From Listeria cornellensis FSL F6-0969 (GTDB lineage Bacteria > Bacillota > Bacilli > Lactobacillales > Listeriaceae), in the NCBI RefSeq assembly GCF_000525855.1, contig NZ_AODE01000034.1, forward strand, positions 1 through 49,731: a stretch of 49,731 nucleotides of DNA, in the 5' to 3' direction. This document shows, one piece after another, positions 17,642-26,553 of this stretch; the stretch's first letter is position 1; each line of letters starts with the position of its first letter. The notes under the pieces were generated by a model. It saw nothing but the letters and a program-made list of their open reading frames with translations, was not told where the DNA came from and made no database searches. The position numbers and the translations under genes were made by a program.

Positions 17642-19097
17642 GATTGGGGAAGTACGCTATTTTGTGGAACAGTTTCTAAGAGAAAGTAAACGATTACGGG
17701 ATGCCATGCGGGATTACCGGAAAGTCATCGCGAAATTATTGGCGGATGATGAGATCCAAGGTGAGTTTGTCGATAGCGCGAAAAGCTATTATGAAACGGT
17801 GCACTATCCCATCGTAGACACGACCATTGAATGCTTGAGTGAAGCAGATCGGATTTTGAAAAAGTATGTGCAGGACTTTGAAACGCAGGTGGATGATGCG
17901 TTTGACTCGCGATTGGATTCGGATAAATTGGATGCGCTGTATGCCGAAATCAGGCGGTCGGAGAATTTATTGGATGATTTCACGCATGCGATGGATTCGA
18001 TGACGGGGAACTTGAACCTCGGACAACAGATAGGCATGAAGCTGGGGCTGGAAACGTCGATGATGCAAATCAAAGAAGAAATCAAGATTTTAGAACGGTA
18101 TCTGGATTTTGAACATACTCATACGAATGTGATGCACAACGTTTTATCGCGGATGTATCAAGTCAAGACTGGCGTGAATGAAATCATGGCAGGAAAAGCA
18201 TTCAATGCCACAACACACACCTATGATTCCAGCAAAATGCAACTGGGTTGGCTGAATCACCTAGTACCAGAGAAGAAACCAAAGAAAACGTATAATTTCG
18301 ATGACTATACGAAGACGTTAGAAGGTAGCTATTGGGTCTTAAGCAAAAATGGCGTGACAGACCAAGAATCCGCAAGAGCAACAATTGCCTACAATGATGG
18401 CTTAAAAGATGGTACAATTAAGCGCGAAGTCGAAGACGCGGATATCGATTTTGAAACAGAATACATGCTAGCTGCAATGGAAGGCTACAATCTACTCACA
18501 GGAGAACCAATCACCAAGGCGCAAAGCTTTTCTATCATATCGGCAGTACTGCTCGGCGCTGTCGCAATGAAAGGCAGAGGTATTAAAGTTCCGAAGAGCA
18601 GTTTCAGCAAGATACAAAGTGACTTGAAAATCAAAGCAACCAAAGATTTAGAAATGAAAAACATTAGTAAGAAAATCATGGCGACGAAGCCAATGAACTC
18701 CCCAGTACCAGAGAAATGGATTAAAAAAGGCGGCAGTATTTCTATCGATAGTAAAGGCACATGGAGTTATACCAACAAGAACGGTCAGACGGTGAGATAC
18801 CCAGACGGTTATCCTGATTTTACGGATTATAGTCACCCGAGTATCAAGCCTGTTCAAATAAAAGTAATGAGTCCTAAAAATCCACAAGCTGATTTTAAAG
18901 CAGCTAATGAATTGGCAGGACTAAACAAAGATTCAAATCCACCTGTGCCAACTCTTTCCAGAGCTCCAGAAGGGTATACTTGGCATCATCATGAAGACGG
19001 TACAACAATGATTCTTGTTGATTTTGATGTTCATCAACAATTTAAACATATAGGTGGTCAATCGACTATAAATGGGAAAAATCAATGGAAAAAGTAA
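17628..19097 (+). CDS. LXG polymorphic toxin with C-terminal WHH nuclease
   Basis: A 489-residue predicted type VIIb effector. The start at 17628 is preferred (AAGGAGG nine bases upstream); ATG 17622 is too close to it. Residues 1 to about 220 form the helical LXG domain (PRIEIGEVRYFVEQFL start). A linker and hydrophobic segment (AQSFSIISAVLLGAVAMKG, about 300-320) precede the toxin tip. The last ~100 residues contain GYTWHHHEDGTTMILVDFD (about 447-465), the WHH variant of the HNH/endonuclease VII fold, so the predicted activity is DNA or RNA cleavage in rival cells. It is followed directly by SUKH immunity genes. Confidence 0.87.
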   Translation: MPRIEIGEVRYFVEQFLRESKRLRDAMRDYRKVIAKLLADDEIQGEFVDSAKSYYETVHYPIVDTTIECLSEADRILKKYVQDFETQVDDAFDSRLDSDKLDALYAEIRRSENLLDDFTHAMDSMTGNLNLGQQIGMKLGLETSMMQIKEEIKILERYLDFEHTHTNVMHNVLSRMYQVKTGVNEIMAGKAFNATTHTYDSSKMQLGWLNHLVPEKKPKKTYNFDDYTKTLEGSYWVLSKNGVTDQESARATIAYNDGLKDGTIKREVEDADIDFETEYMLAAMEGYNLLTGEPITKAQSFSIISAVLLGAVAMKGRGIKVPKSSFSKIQSDLKIKATKDLEMKNISKKIMATKPMNSPVPEKWIKKGGSISIDSKGTWSYTNKNGQTVRYPDGYPDFTDYSHPSIKPVQIKVMSPKNPQADFKAANELAGLNKDSNPPVPTLSRAPEGYTWHHHEDGTTMILVDFDVHQQFKHIGGQSTINGKNQWKK

Positions 19098-19115
19098 TGA
19101 AGGAGTAGATTAAAA

Positions 19116-19562
19116 ATGTTTGAAATGATAAGCCCGAATGGCAAAAGCACGGAACAAGATATTCTAGCATTTGAAAAAAGACATAATATTGGGTTGCCAA
19201 AGGATTATATTGATTTTTTGTTAAAATATAATGGGGGATACTCTAAGCAAGCTGTATTTAACATATCCTCTGAGAATGGTAACAGTCTAGTTAATAAATT
19301 TTATGGTATTGGTGATATGCAAGGCAATCTAGATAGAGTTATTGACAATTTAGATGGCGAACTCCCAGACGGATTTATTTCTATAGGATACGATCCAGCG
19401 GGAAACGAAATTTGCCTAGGTACTAAGAATAGTGAGTATGAAGGTCAAGTTTATTTTTGGGTACATGACATGGAGTCGGATTTAGAAATGGATAATATGT
19501 TTTTATTAAGTCCTGATTTTAATTCATTTTTGGATAATTTATACGAAGATGATGAAAAGTAA
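19116..19562 (+). CDS. SUKH (SMI1/KNR4) immunity protein, likely cognate
   Basis: A 148-residue SUKH-family protein: ILAFEKRHNIGLPKDYIDFL then NGGYS, and DPAGNEICLG further on. SUKH proteins neutralise nuclease toxins of the HNH/WHH group. It begins 19 bases after the toxin stop, the expected position for the cognate antitoxin. It is closely similar to the next gene (shared FYGIG, DGFISI, DPAGNEIC, YFW-HDMES and EMDNMFLL blocks). Confidence 0.87.
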   Translation: MFEMISPNGKSTEQDILAFEKRHNIGLPKDYIDFLLKYNGGYSKQAVFNISSENGNSLVNKFYGIGDMQGNLDRVIDNLDGELPDGFISIGYDPAGNEICLGTKNSEYEGQVYFWVHDMESDLEMDNMFLLSPDFNSFLDNLYEDDEK

Positions 19563-19566
19563 GTGA

Positions 19567-19992
19567 ATGAATAAAATAACTAGTAATGACATTGAATTAT
19601 TCGAGGCTAAATATAAGTTACAATTACCACAAGAATATAAGACTTTCTTGCTTGAATTTAATGGTGGGTACCCTGAAAAATCTAATTTTATAATATCAGA
19701 TGATGAAGGCGTTAGTTTAGTTAATAAATTTTATGGTATTGGAGAAGAGTCAGGGGATCTAGGTGAGACATTTGAAATATTGGATGGTGAAATACCAGAT
19801 GGTTTCATTTCTATTGCTGACGATCCTGCTGGAAACGAAATCTGCATAGGAACAGGGAAGAGCGAGTATAAAGAAAAAGTTTATTTTTGGCGACACGATA
19901 TGGAATCTGATTCGGAAATGGATAATATGTTTTTGCTTGCTGAGGATTTGAAAACATTTTTGAATAAATTGTATGGAGATAATGATGAATAG
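19567..19992 (+). CDS. SUKH immunity protein, tandem paralogue
   Basis: A 141-residue SUKH protein, a tandem duplicate of the gene at 19116 that shares most of its conserved blocks, starting four bases after it. It could cover a variant of the same toxin or a related toxin of competitors. Confidence 0.85.
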   Translation: MNKITSNDIELFEAKYKLQLPQEYKTFLLEFNGGYPEKSNFIISDDEGVSLVNKFYGIGEESGDLGETFEILDGEIPDGFISIADDPAGNEICIGTGKSEYKEKVYFWRHDMESDSEMDNMFLLAEDLKTFLNKLYGDNDE

Positions 19993-20004
19993 TGAGTACT
20001 TGTA

Positions 20005-20175
20005 ATGATAAAAGAATTTGGTAAGGCACAGGCAGGGGATATAAAAGCTATGAAAAAAGCGATAGGATATCAATCTGCCATAGGATTTTATATAGCTTTT
20101 CTAGAATTGTCCAATGGTGGCATAGTAGATAAGTCTGAAAGGAACCAAGTATGGAAGCTTTGTATCAAGAAATAG
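20005..20175 (+). pseudogene. Truncated SUKH-like fragment
   Basis: A 56-codon frame whose middle (FYIAFLELSNGGIV) matches the N-terminal FLLEFNGGY-type core of SUKH proteins. It ends inside the next gene (overlap 20151-20175) and lacks the remaining SUKH body. It is most likely a decayed immunity gene cut by the arrival or recombination of its neighbour. Confidence 0.55.
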
Positions 20176-20627
20176 CTAATCAAGTGAATAATGTTATTCC
20201 AGAGGACTGGAGCCGACTCTTACTTTACTCTGAAATGGATCAATATAGAGGAGCAACTTTCTTTTATTATTATCCAGTTGAGGGTAAAGATCCCATCTAT
20301 AGTTTGGATATTGAAGACATGGAGCACATTGATATGGATGAGGTTCAAAATGGACTAAGCAATTTAAATGGATTATTAAGAGATTTATGGTTCTTGTTTA
20401 TTGATAATAAACAAGAACCATGGAAAAGTTTAAATCTAAGTCTGGATTCTGAGGGCAAGTTCAATATTCAATATAGCTATGATGACTTGGAGAAAGATGG
20501 CTATGATTATATTGAACGGGCTAAAATTTGGAAGTATGAAAAACTAGGTATCCTGGCTAACATTAAGGATGTAAGTGATTGCAAGTTAATTGAGAAGTAT
20601 AAAAAAGATGCAAGCAAGAAAAAGTGA
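20151..20627 (+). CDS. YezG/DUF600-like immunity protein
   Basis: A 158-residue protein starting MEALYQEIANQVNNVIPEDW with tyrosine-rich FFYYYPVEGKDP, the pattern of YezG-family antitoxins that pair with LXG nucleases such as YeeF. AGGAACC precedes the ATG. Its usual toxin type is not in this window, so it may give protection against competitors. Confidence 0.78.
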   Translation: MEALYQEIANQVNNVIPEDWSRLLLYSEMDQYRGATFFYYYPVEGKDPIYSLDIEDMEHIDMDEVQNGLSNLNGLLRDLWFLFIDNKQEPWKSLNLSLDSEGKFNIQYSYDDLEKDGYDYIERAKIWKYEKLGILANIKDVSDCKLIEKYKKDASKKK

Positions 20628-20639
20628 GTGGAGTATAAA

Positions 20640-21110
20640 ATGCGCATAGAAAAAGGTTCAATCGTATTGCCATTACCTACAGAAGACATAGTAAGCAACG
20701 AGGAAAATATGTGGGGGATTAAACTTCCAACAAAATACAAAGCTTTGTTAATTGAAAATAATGGCGGAATCCCAATCGAAAAATCATTTGTGGCTAATAA
20801 TCATTCATATGCAATTGACCGATTTTTATGTGTATTGGAGGATACTGAGGGTAATGATCTAGGAGAATATGATATAGATGTTACGCTCACAAGAATCGAA
20901 GAGAGGCTAACAGATAATGAGGATTTAGTAGGTGTAGGCTTGTTGCCAATCGCGATACTATTTGCTGGAGATTATCTATGTTTGGACTACAGAGAATCAA
21001 AAGATACACCCAAATTATGCGTTTGGAATCATGAAGAATCTGGAGAATTAGATCCAGTAGTATACTTTGCGGCGAGCAGTTTTGAAGACTTTATTGACAG
21101 CCTAGAATAG
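20640..21110 (+). CDS. SUKH-family immunity protein
   Basis: About 156 residues. The frame is open from 20628, but ATG 20640 is preferred because GGAG at 20630-20633 is well placed. WGIKLPTKYKALLIENNGGI is the SUKH N-terminal core; the C-terminal part (YFAASSFEDFIDSL) also matches. It is divergent in sequence from the two tandem SUKH genes, so it probably has a different specificity. Confidence 0.82.
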   Translation: MRIEKGSIVLPLPTEDIVSNEENMWGIKLPTKYKALLIENNGGIPIEKSFVANNHSYAIDRFLCVLEDTEGNDLGEYDIDVTLTRIEERLTDNEDLVGVGLLPIAILFAGDYLCLDYRESKDTPKLCVWNHEESGELDPVVYFAASSFEDFIDSLE

Positions 21111-21125
21111 TACTAATGAAGGTTT

Positions 21126-21557
21126 ATGGAGAAGATATTATGCACGGAGGACTCGATAGTGAAAAAAATTAGTTGTATAGAGACAATTTTGTATTATGAG
21201 GATTTGAATGAAGCCACAAAACAAGTGGCGAGCATTGGAGATTCAGAAATGCTTTATGTACTTGCAGCAAATTATAATTGGGATAACGGATTTAGTATAC
21301 CTAGGGCGATAATTGCTAATAATAACTGTGATATGTCCACGGGTTTAATGATGTTCTATTTGTCTGATGGTATTAAACTGCTAAGTGACAAAGAAAGTGT
21401 TGAACAATCGGGACTGGATGAGTGGCGTAAATTTATAACGGAGGTTTATTCCAAACTTGAGATGGATGTTTTCAAGCGCAGCAGTATTTCATATTACCCA
21501 GAGCTGACTAAGGTACAACTATTTAAATTGAAAAAAATCGAATCCAAATATACCTGA
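21126..21557 (+). CDS. DUF4274-like immunity protein, probable C-terminal frame break
   Basis: A 143-residue frame with LAANYNWDNGFSIPRAIIAN and STGLMMFYLSDGI, characteristic of DUF4274 proteins found in toxin immunity loci. The visible stop follows an A7 run (21531-21537). With one A fewer, the frame continues to 21609 and ends NPNIPDFFLDGIEEN..., a more natural C-terminus (160 residues). It is the last gene of the immunity bank. Confidence 0.72.
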   Translation: MEKILCTEDSIVKKISCIETILYYEDLNEATKQVASIGDSEMLYVLAANYNWDNGFSIPRAIIANNNCDMSTGLMMFYLSDGIKLLSDKESVEQSGLDEWRKFITEVYSKLEMDVFKRSSISYYPELTKVQLFKLKKIESKYT

Positions 21558-21620
21558 TTTTTTCTTGGATGGTATAGAGGAAAATGATACTGAGATTCCT
21601 AAGATTTAGAGTACCTCAAA

Positions 21621-21647
21621 ACAGAAGAGGGTTAGAACCTCTTCTGT
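21621..21647. terminator. Bidirectional hairpin after the immunity bank
   Basis: ACAGAAGAGG (21621-21630) pairs perfectly with CCTCTTCTGT (21638-21647). On the minus strand it is followed by TTTT. It lies just past the corrected end of the DUF4274-like gene. Confidence 0.55.
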
Positions 21648-21713
21648 GGATAAGTGAGGAATAATATTTTCAATTGTAATGGCTGTGAAGAGAAAAAGTC
21701 AGCGCACAACAAA

Positions 21714-21744
21714 GAAGATGGTGAACAAAACCCTCGCCATCTTC
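21714..21744 (+). terminator. Hairpin near the right end of the island
   Basis: GAAGATGG (21714-21721) pairs with CCATCTTC (21737-21744). The following sequence is AT-rich without a clean T run. Confidence 0.45.
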
Positions 21745-21754
21745 ATAAAATTAT

Positions 21755-21773
21755 TTGCCACAAAATTGCCACA
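21755..21773. repeat. Two TTGCCACA direct repeats near attR
   Basis: TTGCCACA occurs at 21755-21762 and 21766-21773, 11 bp apart and about 60 bp from the right attachment repeat. The spacing and position resemble arm-type recombinase binding sites. Assignment is tentative. Confidence 0.3.
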
Positions 21774-21830
21774 CAGCCAACATTATAAGTGTTGAAACCA
21801 GCACCACGAATACATTTCATCCAACCATCA

Positions 21831-21862
21831 GAATCCCCGTTTCTCCGTTTTTAGGAAATGAA
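21831..21862 (+). repeat. Right attachment-site repeat (attR)
   Basis: A 32-bp perfect copy of 15531-15562, the 3' end of tRNA-Ser plus flank. No tRNA body precedes it, so this is the remnant left on the distal side of the insertion. Confidence 0.87.
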
Positions 21863-21875
21863 GGAAGAAGAGAAG

Positions 21876-21914
21876 ACACTGTAAATCGTTGGTATATGAT
21901 TTATAGTGTTTTTT
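21876..21914 (+). terminator. Diverged copy of the tRNA-Ser terminator
   Basis: ACACTGTAAATC pairs with GATTTATAGTGT (one mismatch) and is followed by a T run. It is homologous to the hairpin at 15566-15608. It is likely the original terminator of the tRNA before island insertion. Confidence 0.65.
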
Positions 21915-22141
21915 TGTATGAAAAAGTATTTATCAGAAGAGACTTTTGACATAATTTGCACCACGATTTTTAAATTTAACATAAAAAAGTACATATACAG
22001 CTTTAAATGTGAACAAATTGTCACAACATGGAGACTTGATGTCGCATTTTAGTAACCATGAGGTATATGCTGCTTAAATGAATGAGTCTATAATAAACTG
22101 GTATGCATAGATAAATTTTGAGAAAACTTAGGGGGATGAAA

Positions 22142-24419
22142 ATGAATAACAAAGTAGTAAAAGGTTTTATGGTTATATCATCTGTAGCAGTATTAGCGCA
22201 AATGCCAAACATGATGGAAGTGGTAGCAGCAGATAAAGCTGATATGACGTCAAGCGCAACGTCTAAAAAGAAGACAGAGGCAATTACACCCTTTACGATT
22301 ATGCAGTTTGATGTAAACAACGAGGATGGTTTCAACGTGGGTCTAGTAGGTAATTTCCGTATTTTCGACTTGACTAGTAGATTACAGGCAGATTATATGA
22401 ATAAGAATGAATTTGGCGATAAGTTGACGTATGAAATAAGAGATTTTGCGAATGCGAGCACCGTTTTAAAGGCGGAAACAGAGATAGATTATGCGGGAAC
22501 TATTGATATCTCAAACCTTTCAGATGGTAAATACTATATCGTGTTGAAGAGCTATAGCGTGTTTGGATATGATACTGGAACGATGATTGTAAATGTGCAA
22601 CATGTCGTAGCTACTGTCGGCGTAACTGGTGAGCATGGCAAAATTAACCCAAACAAATTGACAGCTGGATCGGATAAAGCAAATGCAGAAACGGCTTGGA
22701 CTATCAAGGATGCTAATGGAACGGTCATTGAAACCGGGGCAGGTAGTATTCCAGACAGCGTTCTCAGTGGTTTAAAGGAAGGTTCTTATACGATTGAGAA
22801 CACAGCAACGATTGTGACGGAGTATGGTAATACGGTAGCAAATACAGCAACGGATACCTTCCTAATCCGCCATCCAGAATCAACAACGACAGTAGATAAG
22901 GCAATCAATCCGAACGGGATTACAGGTGGTCAAAAGATTGCCGATTCGACACTGAGTTGGGAGATTAAAAATAGTGATGGAATCGTCCTTGCGACAGGTT
23001 CAGGAAAAGACGTGCCCAAAGCAACAATTACTGGACTGGCAGAAGGAAGTTACACAGTATCCTTCACAGAATTAAGTCCAGAAGGAGAAACCCACGAATC
23101 CACTGGAAGTTTCCTAATCCGCCATCCGGAATCAACAACGACAGTAGATAAGGCAATCAATCCAAGCGCGATTATAGGTGGTCAAAAGATTGCCGATTCG
23201 ACACTGAGTTGGGAGATTAAAAATAGCGATGGAACCGTGATTGCGACAGGTTCAGGAAAAGATGTACCCAAAGCAACAATTACTGGACTGGCAGAAGGAA
23301 GTTATGCAGTATCCTTCACAGAGTTAAGTCCAGAAGGAGAAACCCACGAATCCACTGGAAGTTTCCTAATCCGCCATCCAGAATCAACAACGACAATAGA
23401 CAAAGCGATCAACCCAAGCGCGATAACAGGCGGTCAAAAAATTCCAGAGTCAACGCTGAGTTGGGAAATTAAAAACAGCGATGGAACCGTGATTGCGACA
23501 GGGATAGGAAAAGATGTACCAAAAGCAACGGTTACTGGATTGGAAGAGGGAACGTACACAGCATCCTTTACAGAACTGAGTCCAGAAGGAGAAATCCACG
23601 AATCCACTGGAAGTTTCCTAATCCGCCATCCAGAATCAATAACAACAATAGACAAAGCAATTAACCCAAGCACGATTACAGGCGGTCAAAAGATTCCAGA
23701 GTCAACGCTGAGCTGGGAGATTAAAAATAGTGATGGAGCAGTGATCGCAACAGGAGCAGGAAGAGACGTGCCTAAAGCAACAATTACTGGACTGACAGAA
23801 GGAAGTTACACAGCAACTTTCACAGAGTTAAGCCCAGAAGGAGAGACTCACGAATCCACCGGTAATTTCCTAATACGTCATCCAGAATCAACGACGACAG
23901 TAGACAAGCCAATTAATCCTGAATCGATCACAGGCGGCCAAAAGATTCCAGACTCCACGCTAACATGGGAAATCAAAGATAAAGATGGTGCTGTGGTGGT
24001 TAGTGGTGATGGGGCAATGGTTCCTAAGCTTATCATTGATAGTTTAAAGAGTGGTGACTACACGGTGGAGTTTGCCGAATTAAGTCCAGAGGGAGAAATT
24101 TCTATTTCATCAGGCCAATTTACAAGGAGCAGTATAGTAGATCCTGCGCCAGTTAATCCGAATATCCCTGGGAAAGTAAACCCAACAAATCCATCCCCAG
24201 CACCATCTGTTATTGATAATACTGATCCAGAAAACACGAATGCAAAAGAATCAGGAGCGGTTAATCAAAAAAGCACAAAAACAAGAAAATTCTGCTGAAA
24301 AAGTGGTAGCATTACCGAGTACTGGCGACAACAACAGCCTTTTACTAATGCTATCAGGAATGCTCTTGATATTTGTATCTTTTTTTGGATTTAAAACGAA
24401 AAACCCAAGAAGAAAATAG
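22142..24419 (+). pseudogene. LPXTG cell-wall anchored Ig-like repeat protein, frame break before sorting signal
   Basis: ATG 22142 follows AGGGGG and opens a signal peptide (VVKGFMVISSVAVLAQM). Five 84-residue Ig-like repeats (252-bp period) follow a diverged sixth module. As written the frame ends at 24298 before the anchor. Removing one A in the A-rich stretch 24265-24281 joins it to ALPSTGDNNSLLLML, a hydrophobic stretch and the tail KTKNPRRK, a complete sortase A signal (758 residues). The role is probably adhesion or spacer display on the wall. The break is likely a base-call error. Confidence 0.8.
22871..24127 (+). repeat. Five tandem 252-bp repeats in the LPXTG protein gene
   Basis: Units start at 22871, 23123, 23375, 23627 and 23879 (at CATCC), each exactly 252 bp = 84 codons. 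The first four are nearly identical in DNA (ELSPEGETHESTG-SFLIRHPES), the last is more diverged. High identity implies recent expansion or gene conversion. Confidence 0.9.
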
Positions 24420-24450
24420 TATGGTAACAGCAATAAATGAATCACGTTAA

Positions 24451-24495
24451 AAAGGCATTCCTAGAGTTGAAATAACTTTGGGAATGCCTTTTTTA
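24451..24495 (+). terminator. Rho-independent terminator of the LPXTG gene
   Basis: AAAGGCATTCC (24451-24461) pairs with GGAATGCCTTT (24481-24491), ending in T6. The remaining gap to 24657 shows nothing else. Confidence 0.85.
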
Positions 24496-24656
24496 ATGGC
24501 TAACATGGTTATCACGTATATGTTGAATTCATAATGATGCAATGGAATCAAATTTTGGAGGATAGGCCCCTCATTTGATATTATTATTTCTGATGAAAAG
24601 TATTTAAAATATCTATTTTACTTATTGCTTAATTCCCTGTATCCTAAGAGTATAGA

Positions 24657-25475
24657 TTACTGAAACATTTCTAGTAGTAACTTGTATAAGGCGATTTGAA
24701 GCTCATCTTGTGGGAATTCTGCATGATGAATTTGAAAGAGCGGTCGAGTAATCTTTTCGGGTGGCGGGATACTCGGTAAATCTCGGATACTTAAATCAGA
24801 CAAGAGCGTTTTTCCAATGCCTTGCTGTAGCATATTTAAAATAGCCTCGTTGCTCGCAATTTCCATTTTTTGTTGCGGAATAATATTTTGATGTTGAAAA
24901 AATTGCTCCGTATAGGCACGAATTCCCGATCCAGCTTCACGCAAAAGCCAGAGTTCACTTTTAGGGTTCCCAGCTAGAACAAGGGAATCATAAGCGAAAA
25001 TGGCTCGCTCGATTGTCGGGGCAATCATTGGTGACTCTACCAGACCAACGTTGTATTCATGCATTTCAACTTTGCTGAAAATAGTAGTAGAGTTCGCGAT
25101 ATGAATGACAAAATCGTAATTTGGGAAGGTTGCTTGTAGTTGCGGTAACACATGGGGTAGTAAGTAGACACCAATTGTTTGTGAAGCGCCGATAGGATAG
25201 CTTATACGTGTGTTGCCTTGTAATTGTTTTATTTCGCTTAAACTGGTTTCCCATAGTGAATCGAGTTGTTTCGCACGTAAATAAAGCAATTCTGCGCTTT
25301 CTGTTGGTACGGCGTGATTGCGACCATTACGAATGAAGAGTTCCGAGCCTGTGAGTTCTTCCAATTTTTGAATATGTAGGGAAACGGTTGGTTGGGAGAT
25401 AAATAAATTTTCAGCGGCGTGTGTGAAATTTTTTGCTTCAAAAACAGCCATGAACGTTTGGAGCCATTGGAACAT
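24657..25475 (-). CDS. LysR family transcriptional regulator
   Basis: A 272-residue LysR-type regulator: N-terminal winged HTH (FTHAAENLFISQPTVSLHIQ, residues 17-36) and a periplasmic-binding-protein-like effector domain. AAAGGAGGACG precedes the ATG. It is divergent from the YeiH-type gene at 25553 across a 77-bp region, a conserved LysR/YeiH pairing, so it likely activates that exporter in response to a co-inducer. Effector unknown. Confidence 0.92.
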   Translation of the reverse strand: MFQWLQTFMAVFEAKNFTHAAENLFISQPTVSLHIQKLEELTGSELFIRNGRNHAVPTESAELLYLRAKQLDSLWETSLSEIKQLQGNTRISYPIGASQTIGVYLLPHVLPQLQATFPNYDFVIHIANSTTIFSKVEMHEYNVGLVESPMIAPTIERAIFAYDSLVLAGNPKSELWLLREAGSGIRAYTEQFFQHQNIIPQQKMEIASNEAILNMLQQGIGKTLLSDLSIRDLPSIPPPEKITRPLFQIHHAEFPQDELQIALYKLLLEMFQ

Positions 25476-25506
25476 CTCGCGTCCTCCTTTACATAAAATG
25501 AGTTTG

Positions 25507-25519
25507 ACTTAAGTATACT
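25507..25519. promoter_or_regulatory. Divergent control region with ACTTAAGT palindrome
   Basis: A perfect ACTTAAGT palindrome (25507-25514) overlaps TATACT (25514-25519) in the short LysR/YeiH intergenic region, suiting a LysR binding or -10 site. Tentative. Confidence 0.35.
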
Positions 25520-25552
25520 ATATTAGAACAGGAATTAGGAGATGAATGTAGG

Positions 25553-26545
25553 ATGAAATGGAGAGAAAAAGGATTTTGGATAGGTGTAGCTGTCACGCTC
25601 GCCTGTTCATTAGCGGGGAAATATTTAGCACAAATACCGGGTTTGCAGCTTGTTGGTGCGCTAGTTATCGCATTAATACTTGGAATGCTGGTGCAAGTGA
25701 GCCGGACGCTTGTCGTCAGCGCGCAACCTGGAACGAGCTTCATATCGAATAAATTTTTGCGGTTAGGGATTATTTTGTTAGGATTCCGGCTGAACTTGAA
25801 AGCATTGGCTGATTCTGGTGTGAAAACGATTGTCCTCGCAATTGTAGTCGTTGCGTTCACGATTGTCACGGTATATTTCCTCTGTAAATGGCTAAAAGTA
25901 GACAGTACACTTGGCATGCTCACAGCTTGTGGTTGTGGAATTTGCGGGGCGGCTGCGGTCATGGGTGTATCGCCACAATTGAAGGCAAAAAATGATGACG
26001 CGGTGCTAGCTGTTGCGGTTGTCTGTATCCTTGGAACTGTATTTACGCTTATCGAAGTTGGACTTATGCCTGTTTTAGGTATGACGCCAACGCAATTCGG
26101 GGTCATGGCTGGTTCGTCGCTACATGAAATTGCGCATGCAGTGGCAGCTGGAGGCGCAGGAGGAACACAGGCGCTCGATGCTTCTATTATCATGAAATTA
26201 TCTCGCGTCCTGCTACTCGCACCGGTCGCCTTAATAGTAGGAATCATTGCACAACGCAAAACACGAGGAACATCAGATGAAAAAGCAAAATTACCGATTC
26301 CATGGTTTATGGGCGGATTCCTCTTAACAAGCGCGATCGGCACGTTCATCGCGATGCCAGCAAGCTTATTAGACGGCCTTGTTTCGCTAGCATATCTTTG
26401 CCTCGGAATGGCTATGGCTGGACTAGGCATGAGTGTGAATTTCCAAGTGATTATCCGTCGTGGTGGGCGGGTATTCTTGGCAGCGACCATTGGCTCCATG
26501 GCATTACTTGGATTATCCATTGCGGCTAGTAAACTATTCTTTTAA
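25553..26545 (+). CDS. YeiH-family (UPF0324) putative anion exporter
   Basis: A 330-residue, highly hydrophobic protein with about ten membrane helices. CGCGICGAAAVMGVSPQLKA (about residues 123-142) and GSSLHEIAHAVAAGGAGG are the diagnostic motifs of YeiH/PSE transporters, proposed to export sulfite or sulfate-like anions. It is divergent from the LysR gene and is presumably regulated by it. Substrate is inferred from the family, not the sequence. Confidence 0.9.
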   Translation: MKWREKGFWIGVAVTLACSLAGKYLAQIPGLQLVGALVIALILGMLVQVSRTLVVSAQPGTSFISNKFLRLGIILLGFRLNLKALADSGVKTIVLAIVVVAFTIVTVYFLCKWLKVDSTLGMLTACGCGICGAAAVMGVSPQLKAKNDDAVLAVAVVCILGTVFTLIEVGLMPVLGMTPTQFGVMAGSSLHEIAHAVAAGGAGGTQALDASIIMKLSRVLLLAPVALIVGIIAQRKTRGTSDEKAKLPIPWFMGGFLLTSAIGTFIAMPASLLDGLVSLAYLCLGMAMAGLGMSVNFQVIIRRGGRVFLAATIGSMALLGLSIAASKLFF

Positions 26546-26553
26546 TTACCAAC

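Larger units (their letters stand above)
15531..21862. mobile_element. 6.3 kb tRNA-Ser genomic island with LXG toxin cassette
   Basis: Bounded by the 32-bp direct repeat of the tRNA 3' end. Cargo: two-gene membrane module (15692-16898), LXG toxin locus (17013-19097), immunity bank (19116-21557). The outer genes are visibly more AT-rich than the LXG genes, suggesting mixed origin. No integrase, replication or transfer gene is visible, so the element is either non-autonomous or a decayed remnant. Confidence 0.8.

Noticed and set aside
15531-21862. Island as a prophage
   Set aside because: No structural, lysis, replication or integrase genes are visible in the 6.3 kb.
25489-26520. 343-codon minus-strand frame over the YeiH-type gene
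   Set aside because: Its sequence is rich in Thr/Pro/Ser, as expected for a shadow of a hydrophobic gene; the plus-strand frame has YeiH motifs and a ribosome site.
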